Below, piece by piece: positions 30,197 to 36,546 of a stretch of DNA of 53,055 nucleotides (position 1 is its first letter; every line of letters starts with the position of its first letter). The DNA is from a virus, in the IMG/VR virus record IMGVR_UViG_3300024231_000017, positions 1 to 53,055 of that record. The stretch is one strand, 5' to 3'. The notes under the pieces were generated by a model. That model did no database searches. It worked only from the letters and a program-made list of their open reading frames with translations, and was not told the DNA's origin. The translations under genes were made by a program, and so were the position numbers.

Positions 30197-30315
30197 TCCA
30201 ACTGATGATCGCAGCTAGTTACTGCGTGAAACCTAGCGTCCACCTGACGATAAAGAGTCATGCGGGAATATCACCCAGAATCTACACGGGTGCCCCATGG
30301 CTTCTAGGTATTGGA
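30197..30315 (+). ncRNA. hammerhead ribozyme 4 (type I, 67-nt insertion in stem III)
   Basis: Stem I is UCCAA (30197-30201) with UUGGA (30311-30315). The core is CUGAUGA (30202-30208). Stem II is CGCAG-CUAGUUA-CUGCG (30210-30226) flanked by a U-U pair. Then come GAA and stem III ACCUAG (30231-30236) with CUAGGU (30304-30309). The cleavage base is A30310 (GUA, an allowed NUH). Loop III is 67 nt and contains CGUC-cacct-GACG and CACCC...GGGUG hairpins. The stem pairings are perfect. The unusual features are the large loop, the U-U at 10.1/11.1 and A at the cleavage site. Confidence 0.85.
30260..30307 (+). CDS. possible 15-codon ORF inside ribozyme 4
   Basis: The frame MREYHPESTRVPHGF ends with TAG at 30305-30307, which lies within the 3' strand of stem III. 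A ribosome reaching the stop would open that stem. AAAGAG is present upstream but spaced poorly. The ORF may be accidental; it is listed because it could couple translation to ribozyme activity. Confidence 0.2.
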   Translation: MREYHPESTRVPHGF

Positions 30316-30324
30316 AAACTAAAT

Positions 30325-30335
30325 GCCGAGGAGGC
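30325..30335 (+). promoter_or_regulatory. SD hairpin 6 (GCC-GAGGA-GGC)
   Basis: Seven bases before the ATG at 30343 and 14 bases after the ribozyme 4 cleavage site. Confidence 0.8.
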
Positions 30336-30342
30336 AATTATT

Positions 30343-30516
30343 ATGGGAACTCAATACGAAGACTGCACCCCGACGTGGGAAGAAACCGCTCACCTGCTGG
30401 TTCACACCCTGCAATGCAATCCCGACAACGAAAGTGCTCGGGCAGAACTGTTACGCATGGGCAAGATCATCGACCAGCAACAGGCTTACATCAAGCAATC
30501 TAAGGAGGTGGCTTGA
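30343..30516 (+). CDS. 57-aa early protein
   Basis: Start MGTQYEDCTPTWEETAHLLV, set by the SD hairpin; the longer reading would run through ribozyme 4. The sequence THLLV...LQCNPDNESARAELLRMG reads as a small helical (TPR-like) protein, ending KIIDQQQAYIKQSKEVA. It shares an ATG overlap with the next HTH gene. Function unknown. Confidence 0.65.
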   Translation: MGTQYEDCTPTWEETAHLLVHTLQCNPDNESARAELLRMGKIIDQQQAYIKQSKEVA

Positions 30517-30716
30517 TGCAGGCAGAACTTGAGAGGGTTGCCAATCGATTGCAGCTATTCATCTTGAAACGCAATCGCAGGACTAGGATTCAAAGGCTTT
30601 CGGGCGTCCATATAAACACCATGGCACGCTTCCTAGCCGGTGAAGATATCCGACTGCACACCCTGATCAAGATCGAGAAGGCTTGCCTGCAACTTCAATC
30701 GGAGGATGAATTATGA
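30516..30716 (+). CDS. small HTH DNA-binding protein
   Basis: A 66-aa protein, start MQAELERVANRLQLFILKRN. Residues about 22-60 form a helix-turn-helix: RIQRLSGVHINTMARFLAGE, followed by HTLIKIEKACLQL. This is the usual pattern of Cro/XRE-like phage regulators. A switch regulator of the early operon is a fair inference. Confidence 0.7.
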   Translation: MQAELERVANRLQLFILKRNRRTRIQRLSGVHINTMARFLAGEDIRLHTLIKIEKACLQLQSEDEL

Positions 30717-30886
30717 GCATGTATAAATGCGGTGACTGCACATTCTGGGGTGAGTATGACGAGGTTCTGATCGTGCGTGAGATTGATCATGAGCCATACG
30801 GCGATCAGACAGTAGAGCGTGAGACCATCTACTGGCATTGCCCCTTATGTGATAGTGAAGATGTAACAGAATGGCTTGAAGCCTGA
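30713..30886 (+). CDS. 57-aa zinc-finger-like protein
   Basis: The ATG overlaps the upstream stop (ATGA). The product has CGDC near residues 6-9 and CPLC at 43-46, two CxxC pairs spaced as in a zinc ribbon, and acidic stretches in between. Small zinc proteins of this type are common at the ends of phage early operons (recalled, not searched). DNA or protein binding is inferred. Alternative ATG six bases later. Confidence 0.7.
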   Translation: MSMYKCGDCTFWGEYDEVLIVREIDHEPYGDQTVERETIYWHCPLCDSEDVTEWLEA

Positions 30887-30942
30887 AAACACAATAGGTA
30901 AAAAAATAAACCATTTGTGTACTTAGATATTTCCCCCAAATC

Positions 30943-30959
30943 GTGCTAGGAGATAGCAC
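30943..30959 (+). other. hairpin upstream of early terminator
   Basis: GTGCTA-GGAGA-TAGCAC, a perfect 6-bp stem, seven bases before the terminator stem. The GGAGA loop could pair elsewhere. It may protect the 3' end or act as an anti-terminator element. Confidence 0.4.
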
Positions 30960-30965
30960 CGTCTA

Positions 30966-30990
30966 GACGCTACGGATGGCGTCCTTTTTT
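30966..30990 (+). terminator. intrinsic terminator of the first early operon
   Basis: GACGC (30966-30970) pairs with GCGTC (30979-30983), followed by CTTTTTT. It ends the ribozyme-bearing operon. Confidence 0.8.
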
Positions 30991-31007
30991 GTAAGTTTTT
31001 TCGAGGC

Positions 31008-31050
31008 AACCTGCGGGCAATGTGGAAAACAACCTGCGGGTAATCTGGAA
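31008..31050 (+). repeat. tandem 20-bp repeats before the next early operon
   Basis: AACCTGCGGG-C-AAT-G-TGGAA (31008-31027) and AACCTGCGGG-T-AAT-C-TGGAA (31031-31050), period 23 bp. They lie between the terminator and the ATG at 31078. The spacing is near two helical turns, so a repressor or activator operator is plausible. The rest of 30887-31077 holds the hairpin and terminator and no gene. Confidence 0.6.
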
Positions 31051-31077
31051 TGAACTAACCAAAAAGAGGAAGACCCT

Positions 31078-31389
31078 ATGTTCTTATTTGAACAGAAACT
31101 AAACCAAGCAGGCATTGCTGACACCAGAACCCAGCATATTGCCAAAGCCCTGAGCGACCTTCACTCTGCAATATCGCAGTGCGATATACCCACGCGCAGA
31201 TTGTTTGCGGATATGCACCCTTACGCCGTTCGCGCAGCAGTCGAGTACGCCAAGGTCGAAGACCTCAACACCGATCTCTGGGGCGTCACTCACAACCACG
31301 AATGGCTAGCCGATTACATGGAGTACGAGACAGAGTGCCGGATCAGACCCCTGACCGACAACGTCGTTGATATGGGAGAATACCGATGA
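31078..31389 (+). CDS. 103-aa early protein
   Basis: Start MFLFEQKLNQAGIADTRTQH with GAGGA upstream. The protein is helical (IAKALSDLHSAISQCDIPTR, YAVRAAVEYAKVED). No family is recognised. It heads a second early operon after the tandem repeats and is coupled by ATGA to a membrane peptide. Confidence 0.6.
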   Translation: MFLFEQKLNQAGIADTRTQHIAKALSDLHSAISQCDIPTRRLFADMHPYAVRAAVEYAKVEDLNTDLWGVTHNHEWLADYMEYETECRIRPLTDNVVDMGEYR

Positions 31390-31541
31390 TTTATCTAGAG
31401 TGGTTTATCGCTATTGTCGCTGCGACGATCTTTGCTTTTGCCTTTGCGGGCGCCATACTACACGCCAACGATAGGCAGAGATTCTATGACGAACGACGAA
31501 AAAGAGAGGTCAGCGATGTCAACAAACGACGAGCTGATTGA
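31386..31541 (+). CDS. 51-aa membrane protein
   Basis: Start overlaps the upstream stop (ATGA). The product MIYLEWFIAIVAATIFAFAF then AGAILH is a single membrane helix followed by a strongly charged tail (DRQRFYDERRKREVSDVNKR). It overlaps the start of the next HTH gene by 26 bases. The topology resembles a small spanin- or immunity-type protein; no specific role can be given. Confidence 0.6.
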   Translation: MIYLEWFIAIVAATIFAFAFAGAILHANDRQRFYDERRKREVSDVNKRRAD

Positions 31542-31701
31542 GATAATGAAAAAGCATAACCTGAGCAAAAAGCAGGTCGCTGACCTGATTGAGGTAAGCT
31601 ACGAGGCAGTGTCAAATTGGCTCAGGCAGCATCGGTCAGCACCTATGCCTAAGGTTGCCCTGCTAGCGCTGCGTTTGAGTATCGAACTAAAACGCATTTA
31701 G
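31516..31701 (+). CDS. small HTH regulator (Cro/CI-like)
   Basis: A 61-aa protein, start MSTNDELIEIMKKHNLSKKQ chosen for its GAGAGG SD. The HTH is NLSKKQVADLIEVSYEAVSN then WLRQHRSAPMPK. It matches a short Cro/XRE-like DNA-binding domain. As the last gene of the second early operon it may control the early or lysogenic switch. Its 3' end overlaps the converging nuclease gene by 53 bases. Confidence 0.7.
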   Translation: MSTNDELIEIMKKHNLSKKQVADLIEVSYEAVSNWLRQHRSAPMPKVALLALRLSIELKRI

Positions 31702-32083
31702 GAATCAGAAACACCCACTTTGGATGCCGGTCTGTAGTACCTGTAAAGCAGACCGGCTCCAACCCTTCACTCAGGATACATTCAAGTATCCCCTGCCTGC
31801 TAAACCAATACTCCCCATTACCTGTAACTATCACCCAGTAGTCCGCAATAGAAACACTAAATGCTGACGGCTTGCGGTGGAAGTACTCGACGACGATATT
31901 GCCAGTCTTCTGGCTCATTGGATCGTACTTAACCTCAACAGTTTTACCTATCTCAGGGATCGTTATGTCCCACTCTGGATGCAATCCTTCTGCTCGCTTG
32001 GCGTTTGGGAATATCAAGCGCAACCGGCGAAGCAAGTCATCCTCGACCGCTACGCCACGCTTGAGATCTTCTTCAAACCCCAC
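31649..32083 (-). CDS. PD-(D/E)XK-like nuclease
   Basis: A protein of about 144 aa from a GTG at 32083 (a TTG at 32116 is an alternative). The core is HPEWDITIPEIGKTVEVKYD then PMSQKTGNIVVEYFHRKPSA and ADYWVIVT. The Asp before a strand followed by E-V-K fits a PD-(D/E)XK active site, and 'TGNi.vE' recurs in phage nucleases of this class (recalled, not searched). It ends the leftward replication block and overlaps the HTH gene 3' to 3'. Confidence 0.65.
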   Translation of the reverse strand: MGFEEDLKRGVAVEDDLLRRLRLIFPNAKRAEGLHPEWDITIPEIGKTVEVKYDPMSQKTGNIVVEYFHRKPSAFSVSIADYWVIVTGNGEYWFSRQGILECILSEGLEPVCFTGTTDRHPKWVFLIPKCVLVRYSNAALAGQP

Positions 32084-32357
32084 GGCGCTCTTTCTTCCAT
32101 AACATCTGAACGCCAATCTTGACTAGGTCTTTACTGTGACTGGGCACTGCATCATCTGGGATGCTATCGATTGCCGCTCGCCTCTCATCCCTACTTGGCA
32201 AGTCCAGTATGTTACTTGGCAGGTAGTAGGGCAGGGTTGCCTTAGCTAGATCATGGAAGTCTGAATCTAGGTTGTCCTCTATGTACTGGAGGCACTGGGG
32301 GTAGTATGTTTTTTTCGCGGCTAATTTTATTTCAGCATTGAACTTTGACGGCTTCAT
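32073..32357 (-). CDS. 94-aa replication-region protein
   Basis: A basic/acidic mixed helical protein starting MKPSKFNAEIKLAAKKTYYP and containing CLQYIEDNLDSDFHDLAKAT. GAGG lies before the ATG. It separates two PD-(D/E)XK-like nuclease genes and overlaps both. No family is recognised. Confidence 0.6.
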   Translation of the reverse strand: MKPSKFNAEIKLAAKKTYYPQCLQYIEDNLDSDFHDLAKATLPYYLPSNILDLPSRDERRAAIDSIPDDAVPSHSKDLVKIGVQMLWKKERRGV

Positions 32358-32748
32358 CGGGAACCTCTAGTAACTCTCTCATCAACAAGATGCCTGTCTC
32401 CCAATCAACCGTGACTGTCTCGACAGTTTTGAATGAGTATTCCTTGAATGTCCATAACGGAAATACCATACGTATTGGCTGGCGGTCATACTTATAGATC
32501 AGCACTGGTATGTACTCATCTCCCGCCGATGTCTTAGCCTGCTCCCACCACTCAGGCTTGTACCAGTGACCACTGGCGTATCGCTTGGCTTCAATCATTA
32601 GGTTGTGAAACTCAATGTCAGCCTTGCCGCAGGTCTGGTACTGGTCGAGGTTTCGCTTCAGGTGGCTAGCGCACGAACCGAACTCATCATGAAACATCTT
32701 GATAAGCTCGCGCTCGAACGCATGACCCTTAGCTCGACCGTTTATCAA
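32332..32748 (-). CDS. PD-(D/E)XK Holliday-junction-resolvase-like nuclease
   Basis: A 138-aa protein with GHAFERELIKMFHDEFG at the N-terminus, then CGKADIEFHNLMIEAKRYAS. This supplies Glu (helix 1), Asp of 'aDIE' and E-x-K, the PD-(D/E)XK set. The WWEQAKTSAGDEYIPVLIYK segment resembles the later part of archaeal-type resolvases in phages. It would resolve branched DNA before packaging. Start overlaps the upstream stop (ATGA). Confidence 0.7.
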   Translation of the reverse strand: MINGRAKGHAFERELIKMFHDEFGSCASHLKRNLDQYQTCGKADIEFHNLMIEAKRYASGHWYKPEWWEQAKTSAGDEYIPVLIYKYDRQPIRMVFPLWTFKEYSFKTVETVTVDWETGILLMRELLEVPDEAVKVQC

Positions 32749-33047
32749 CTGTCTACCTTGACGACAGTCGAGATCAGTTTGTCTAAGTACCAGCGGGCTT
32801 TACGCAGGTCGGTTATCTCGCTGCCCTTATGACGATACCTGTGAAGATATTTCTTAACATTCCCCTCAAGGTAGGCTTGAAATCCTTCACCCAGATTGTC
32901 CTCTAGATAATCGATGCACTCGATCTTGCCGTTGTTGTAGTGGGCAGGATGGTTGACGTTGTCTGCTTCAGGCTGTCGCACCTCCACACTCGCTAGCTTA
33001 TCTCTAAGTTCATTCCATTCGGCTGGTGTTGCGTTATCAATACTCAT
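32745..33047 (-). CDS. DUF3310-like protein
   Basis: About 100 aa, start MSIDNATPAEWNELRDKLAS with GGAG eight bases upstream. The signature is NHPAHYNNGKIECIDYLEDN, then EGNVKKYLHRYRHKGSEITD followed by LRKARWYLDKLI, the DUF3310 pattern common in phages. It is sometimes annotated as nucleotide-kinase-like, without good proof. Couplings on both sides (ATGA). Confidence 0.85.
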   Translation of the reverse strand: MSIDNATPAEWNELRDKLASVEVRQPEADNVNHPAHYNNGKIECIDYLEDNLGEGFQAYLEGNVKKYLHRYRHKGSEITDLRKARWYLDKLISTVVKVDS

Positions 33048-33220
33048 ATTCTTACTCTCCGTTTGCATATTGGGCAGGGCTTAGTCCAGTCGGTAGTCTC
33101 TGGGCAGCGACAGTGCTTGGTTCTGCCGTAGTAGTCTGCGTCGAGCGGTAACTTGTAACTCCCCGTTGTTTTAATTGGTTTCTTGCTAAATTGTTTCTTC
33201 TCAAATTCCGTAAACTTCAT
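33044..33220 (-). CDS. 58-aa small protein with Cys cluster
   Basis: The ORF starts MKFTEFEKKQFSKKPIKTTG, runs through YYGRTKHCRCPETTDWTKPC and ends PICKRRVRI. Four Cys in C-x-C and C-x2-C pairs suggest a zinc ribbon. The ATG is preceded by AAAGGTGA, the gene overlaps the upstream stop region and its TGA overlaps the next start (ATGA). These couplings support a real gene. Confidence 0.7.
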   Translation of the reverse strand: MKFTEFEKKQFSKKPIKTTGSYKLPLDADYYGRTKHCRCPETTDWTKPCPICKRRVRI

Positions 33221-33512
33221 TCACCTTTACCTGTGTCCATTCAAGCAGCTCGTACTGAGTGCCGTATCGTTCTTCAAACCTTTTCTTAAAGGGGTGGCGG
33301 CTCGTATAGCTAGCGTTGTCCTCACCCCCTCGATGATGCTTGTAGCAAAGGGGTATAGATTTTAGGTGCGCCCCTTCCTTGGTCTTGCCGTCGATGTGAT
33401 GCACCTCTGCTGGCGTGAACACATTGAACTGGCGGTGGCATACGCAGCAACCAAGCTGCGTAATCCGATCCATCCACTGCTTATCGGCAGCATTAGCACC
33501 GCGACCCTTCAC
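33201..33512 (-). CDS. Ref-like RecA-dependent HNH nuclease
   Basis: A 103-aa protein with MDRITQLGCCVCHRQ (Cys pair), AEVHHIDGKTKEGAHLKSIP, then LCYKHHRGGEDNASY and RYGTQYELLEW. The pattern matches the recombination-enhancement nuclease family (Ref of phage P1), an HNH-fold enzyme that acts on RecA-coated ssDNA. It sits in the replication operon. The RecA dependence is knowledge of the family and is not shown by this sequence. Confidence 0.75.
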   Translation of the reverse strand: MKGRGANAADKQWMDRITQLGCCVCHRQFNVFTPAEVHHIDGKTKEGAHLKSIPLCYKHHRGGEDNASYTSRHPFKKRFEERYGTQYELLEWTQVKVNEVYGI

Positions 33513-33841
33513 GTTCCGTAAACTCTCCGCTCGGCACGCTCACTGGCTAGCATCGACTGCCAGACTTTGAACTCAACCTCGGCAGCCAGCATCTCTGACT
33601 TGGCGGCAGCCAGCATTCCCTTAGCCCTGCCTCTTGACAGGCGAGCCTCGTACACGTTCCCATCTTCATCTGATGCTCTAAGCTGTGCAGCATTGGTCTT
33701 GGCGCCTTGCGCTTCAGCTACTACCATTGTCTGGGCGACGATCCGCTTCTCATCAGCATCAGCCTTTGATAGCTCGTACTCAGCCTTGCCGACAGCGATG
33801 CCAGCCTCCCTAATCTTCTGTGCAAAATTTTCCTGATCCAT
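33509..33841 (-). CDS. 110-aa helical protein, function unknown
   Basis: A mostly helical, Ala/Glu-rich protein: NFAQKIREAGIAVGKAEYEL then SKADADEKRIVAQTMVVAEA and SEMLAAEVEFKVWQSMLASE. It lies between the primase-helicase and the Ref-like nuclease and overlaps the latter by four bases. It may be a helicase loader or an accessory factor by position only. Confidence 0.6.
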   Translation of the reverse strand: MDQENFAQKIREAGIAVGKAEYELSKADADEKRIVAQTMVVAEAQGAKTNAAQLRASDEDGNVYEARLSRGRAKGMLAAAKSEMLAAEVEFKVWQSMLASERAERRVYGT

Positions 33842-35677
33842 TTAATTTTCCTTTGAATAGTTAATGTAATACCTAGCCTTACTGTTCTTTCTGTCACGGT
33901 ACTGACAGGTCTTGCTATCGAACTCAAAGCCCACTTTGCCTTCGTACATACCGTTCCTGTTCTTCAGGACTTCAAGGTACATATCCCATTGCCTTGTGTA
34001 CTGCTCATCAGGCTCCTCGCCTAACATCTCAGCCTGCTCGATCTGCTCTGCCTTACGCTTGTTTTTCCAGACACTTATAAATCCGTCAGCAAGGTCGGTG
34101 ATCGAGCCTGAACCCTTAACGTCATACTTGTTAGGCGCTGCATACTCTGACTCACCCTTTCGGACGTGCGTCACAATGAATATGGTCACTGGAAAAGCGA
34201 GCTTGAAGTTGACCAGCTTCTCGATGAACCTTTGTTGACCTTCATAGTCATCCTGCCTAACCATATTGGTGAGGGAATCGACCACGAATGTGTTAATGCC
34301 GTAACGTCGATATGCATATTCAAAACAGGACATAAGGTCTTCAGGCTTGGGGGTCAGCTTGTCAACGAACAGCCATAGGTTAGGGCACATCCACTCAAGC
34401 AGTTTCTTTCGGTATGGCTGGGGTGGTTGCTCTGATCCAGCAGCCTGCCTAACCATTCGCCCCATGGTTGCTTTTGGCGTCATCTCCATCGATGCAATCA
34501 ATACTTTCTGCTGTTGTTCAACAGCGTTAAGTGCTAACTGATTTAGCCACATCGACTTGCCGTGACCGTTGATCCCGCACACGCCCCACAGTTCGTTAGG
34601 TCTGAACTTGATGTCCTCTTCATCTAACTTAGCCCAGCCAGAACCGAAGCCTTGCGTGTCATCTAATTTGTTCTCAAAGAAGTCATCGATGTCCGCTTCA
34701 AAGTCCAGTACAGATCGCAAAGTTTCTGGGTCTTTCCAGCGTGCCTCTTGATAGGCGCACTCCAGCATCCAGCGTGCCTGCTCGTAGCCTTCTTTCTGGA
34801 GTAGCTCATTGATATCTTTTGTTGGCAGGTTAACTCTGTAACATCGGTCACCGAGCCTCGACATAATTTCTGCCGCAGCCAACTCTCCCTGTTCATCCAT
34901 ATCTGTGGCTATAAGGATCTCTTCAAAGCGTGCGAGGTTCTCGTACTCGTGCGCTATCCACTTGGTCTGCTTTGCGCCCTTACCACCACCCATCGGCACT
35001 GATAGAGCGGGGAACCCTAACTCACCGCAGGCAATCGCATCCCATTCACCCTCAGTTATCCAAACCTTTCTTGCATCGTCAGGCATTGCTTGCCACCCAA
35101 ACAGGATAGGCTTCAGATCTTTCTGGGTAGATGGGTTGCCGTCATGATTAATCGGCTTGGTCTTTAGGAATGTCTGCTTTCCGTCAGGCTCCATGAAAGG
35201 GAACACTACGTCCTGCCCACCCTTGGTATCAGTCTCGTAGATCTTCCATCTAAAGCAGACTTCCCCCACGTCTTTAAACCCTCTCGTCTCCATGTATCCA
35301 TGCAGATTGGAGCTGGCATTCTTTGCGGGAGGTTGTGGTTTGGTGTAGTTCTTTTTTTCCGCCGGAGCAACTTTTTTGGCAGGCGTATTGTCTCGGATGC
35401 CGTATCGCTTTTTTGCCCACTCCATTGCATCAACCAGTGTGAGTCCTTGGCTGTACATAATCAGGTCAAGCAGGTCACCTCCCTCACCAGTACTAAAGTC
35501 CATCCATTTGCCACACTGATCGCCGCTAAGATAGACGCTCATGCTTCTGCCTTTCTCACCTTGGATAGATCCGATCTTGTAACAGCCGCTCTCAACGCGA
35601 CCGTCGGGGTAAAGTTCGTGGCATATACTGGTAGCGTGCGGTGCTAGGTTCTGCGCTAGCGTTTTAATATCCATCAT
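33842..35677 (-). CDS. primase-helicase (T7 gp4-like, DnaB-type)
   Basis: A 611-aa fusion of primase and helicase. The N-terminal 100 residues are a zinc-less primase-like module (CGKWMDFSTGEGGDLLDLIM). TOPRIM acidic motifs are ITEGEWDA (207-214) and ATDMDEQG (257-264). The RecA-like helicase has Walker A GINGHGKS (368-375), SMEMT (396-400) and Walker B TFVVDSLT (463-470). It would unwind and prime DNA at the fork. It starts at the stop of the initiator gene (ATG/TGA overlap), an order like lambda O-P. Confidence 0.9.
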   Translation of the reverse strand: MMDIKTLAQNLAPHATSICHELYPDGRVESGCYKIGSIQGEKGRSMSVYLSGDQCGKWMDFSTGEGGDLLDLIMYSQGLTLVDAMEWAKKRYGIRDNTPAKKVAPAEKKNYTKPQPPAKNASSNLHGYMETRGFKDVGEVCFRWKIYETDTKGGQDVVFPFMEPDGKQTFLKTKPINHDGNPSTQKDLKPILFGWQAMPDDARKVWITEGEWDAIACGELGFPALSVPMGGGKGAKQTKWIAHEYENLARFEEILIATDMDEQGELAAAEIMSRLGDRCYRVNLPTKDINELLQKEGYEQARWMLECAYQEARWKDPETLRSVLDFEADIDDFFENKLDDTQGFGSGWAKLDEEDIKFRPNELWGVCGINGHGKSMWLNQLALNAVEQQQKVLIASMEMTPKATMGRMVRQAAGSEQPPQPYRKKLLEWMCPNLWLFVDKLTPKPEDLMSCFEYAYRRYGINTFVVDSLTNMVRQDDYEGQQRFIEKLVNFKLAFPVTIFIVTHVRKGESEYAAPNKYDVKGSGSITDLADGFISVWKNKRKAEQIEQAEMLGEEPDEQYTRQWDMYLEVLKNRNGMYEGKVGFEFDSKTCQYRDRKNSKARYYINYSKEN

Positions 35678-36411
35678 TTGACAGCCCCCAACAGATCATT
35701 GGTTCGTGTCGCATTTTTGTAGCACGAAAGCCCCTGCCAGTCTGGCTTGCCGATAGATTGCCAGCCTCTCGAGATTGCATTGTCCACAACACCTGCGATA
35801 TCAAAGCCCTGCTTTTTGAATACCAAAAAGTCCTGCGAGATCGTGGTGATCATTTTCTTGGCAGGCTTTCTACCTTTACGATCTGCCAGTTTGTATTCCC
35901 ACCATTTAGTCCAAGGCTGTTTTGAAATACCTTCTGGTGGAGTGTTAAGGAGATCAGACCGCCAGCATGTTTGTTCTTTTTGATGTTCGTTAGTAATAAT
36001 ATTTGTTCTTTGGGTCTGATTAGCTTGATCTGGGTTTACTTGATCTGGGTTAGCTTGATCTGGGTTTTGATGATCTAGTGGAAAACGACCCCTAACATCA
36101 GTAACCAGCCAGTCCCATCGGACAACATGACCACTTTCGTTTCGGATTATTTCTCTGCGAATGTATTCAGATTTCTCTAGCTCATCAGTAATGCGAGTCA
36201 TCTTCACATTGCCGACACCGAATACAGTGCAGAGTTGGTTGTTAGTTATTTGCCAGTCATCGACATGGCTAAGAAGGTAGACAAGAACACCCAGAGATTC
36301 TGGGCTTAACCCGTCATCTCTGTATTCGCTGGCGGAGAACCCGCCTCGGAGGAGTAAGTTTGGAATACGGGTGTAATGGTCTTGCTTTAAATTGGCAGGA
36401 CGAAAAATCAT
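35674..36411 (-). CDS. gpO-like replication initiator with internal iterons
   Basis: A 245-aa protein. The N-terminal 115 residues form a winged-helix domain of the phage replication O / DnaD type (SLGVLVYLLSHVDDWQITNN, CTVFGVGNVKMTRITDELEK). A linker holds NPDQANPDQVNPDQANQTQ, coded by iteron DNA. The C-terminal domain has WTKWWEYKLADRKGRKPAKK and DNAISRGWQSIGKPDWQG, as in DnaT/DnaD-like primosome proteins. It probably binds its own gene and loads the helicase-primase encoded next. The GGAG SD is 11 bases before the ATG. Confidence 0.75.
   Translation of the reverse strand: MIFRPANLKQDHYTRIPNLLLRGGFSASEYRDDGLSPESLGVLVYLLSHVDDWQITNNQLCTVFGVGNVKMTRITDELEKSEYIRREIIRNESGHVVRWDWLVTDVRGRFPLDHQNPDQANPDQVNPDQANQTQRTNIITNEHQKEQTCWRSDLLNTPPEGISKQPWTKWWEYKLADRKGRKPAKKMITTISQDFLVFKKQGFDIAGVVDNAISRGWQSIGKPDWQGLSCYKNATRTNDLLGAVK
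35985..36085 (-). other. candidate replication origin (iterons inside initiator gene)
   Basis: Three consecutive 15-bp units, each beginning GATCTGGGTT (36027-36041, 36042-36056, 36057-36071), with a partial fourth (GATCTAGTGG). The AT-rich tract GTTAGTAATAATATTTG (35985-36005) is adjacent. This is the layout of lambda ori: iterons plus an AT-rich element inside gene O. The iterons translate to the NPDQ repeats. No experimental support is available here. Confidence 0.65.
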
Positions 36412-36449
36412 TCGTGAGACGGCTCCATGTAATATTCATTTGAGCAGGG

Positions 36450-36478
36450 ATAATAATCTGCAAGTATTGTTTTGGCAA
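36450..36478 (-). promoter_or_regulatory. leftward sigma70 promoter for the replication operon
   Basis: Minus-strand TTGCCA, 17-base spacer, TATTAT. It would start at about 36442, some 30 bases before the initiator ATG. It faces the divergent regulator gene. Confidence 0.7.
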
Positions 36479-36546
36479 ATTTATTTACTCTTGCGTCTTG
36501 TTTAATGATTTAAAATATGGAAGATCGGCTGCGAGGAGAAAAAAAC

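Noticed and set aside
30202-30240. Short hammerhead ending at the nearby GUC (30238-30240)
   Set aside because: Stem I would not pair and stem III would have only two pairs. The long version with cleavage at A30310 pairs perfectly in stems I and III.
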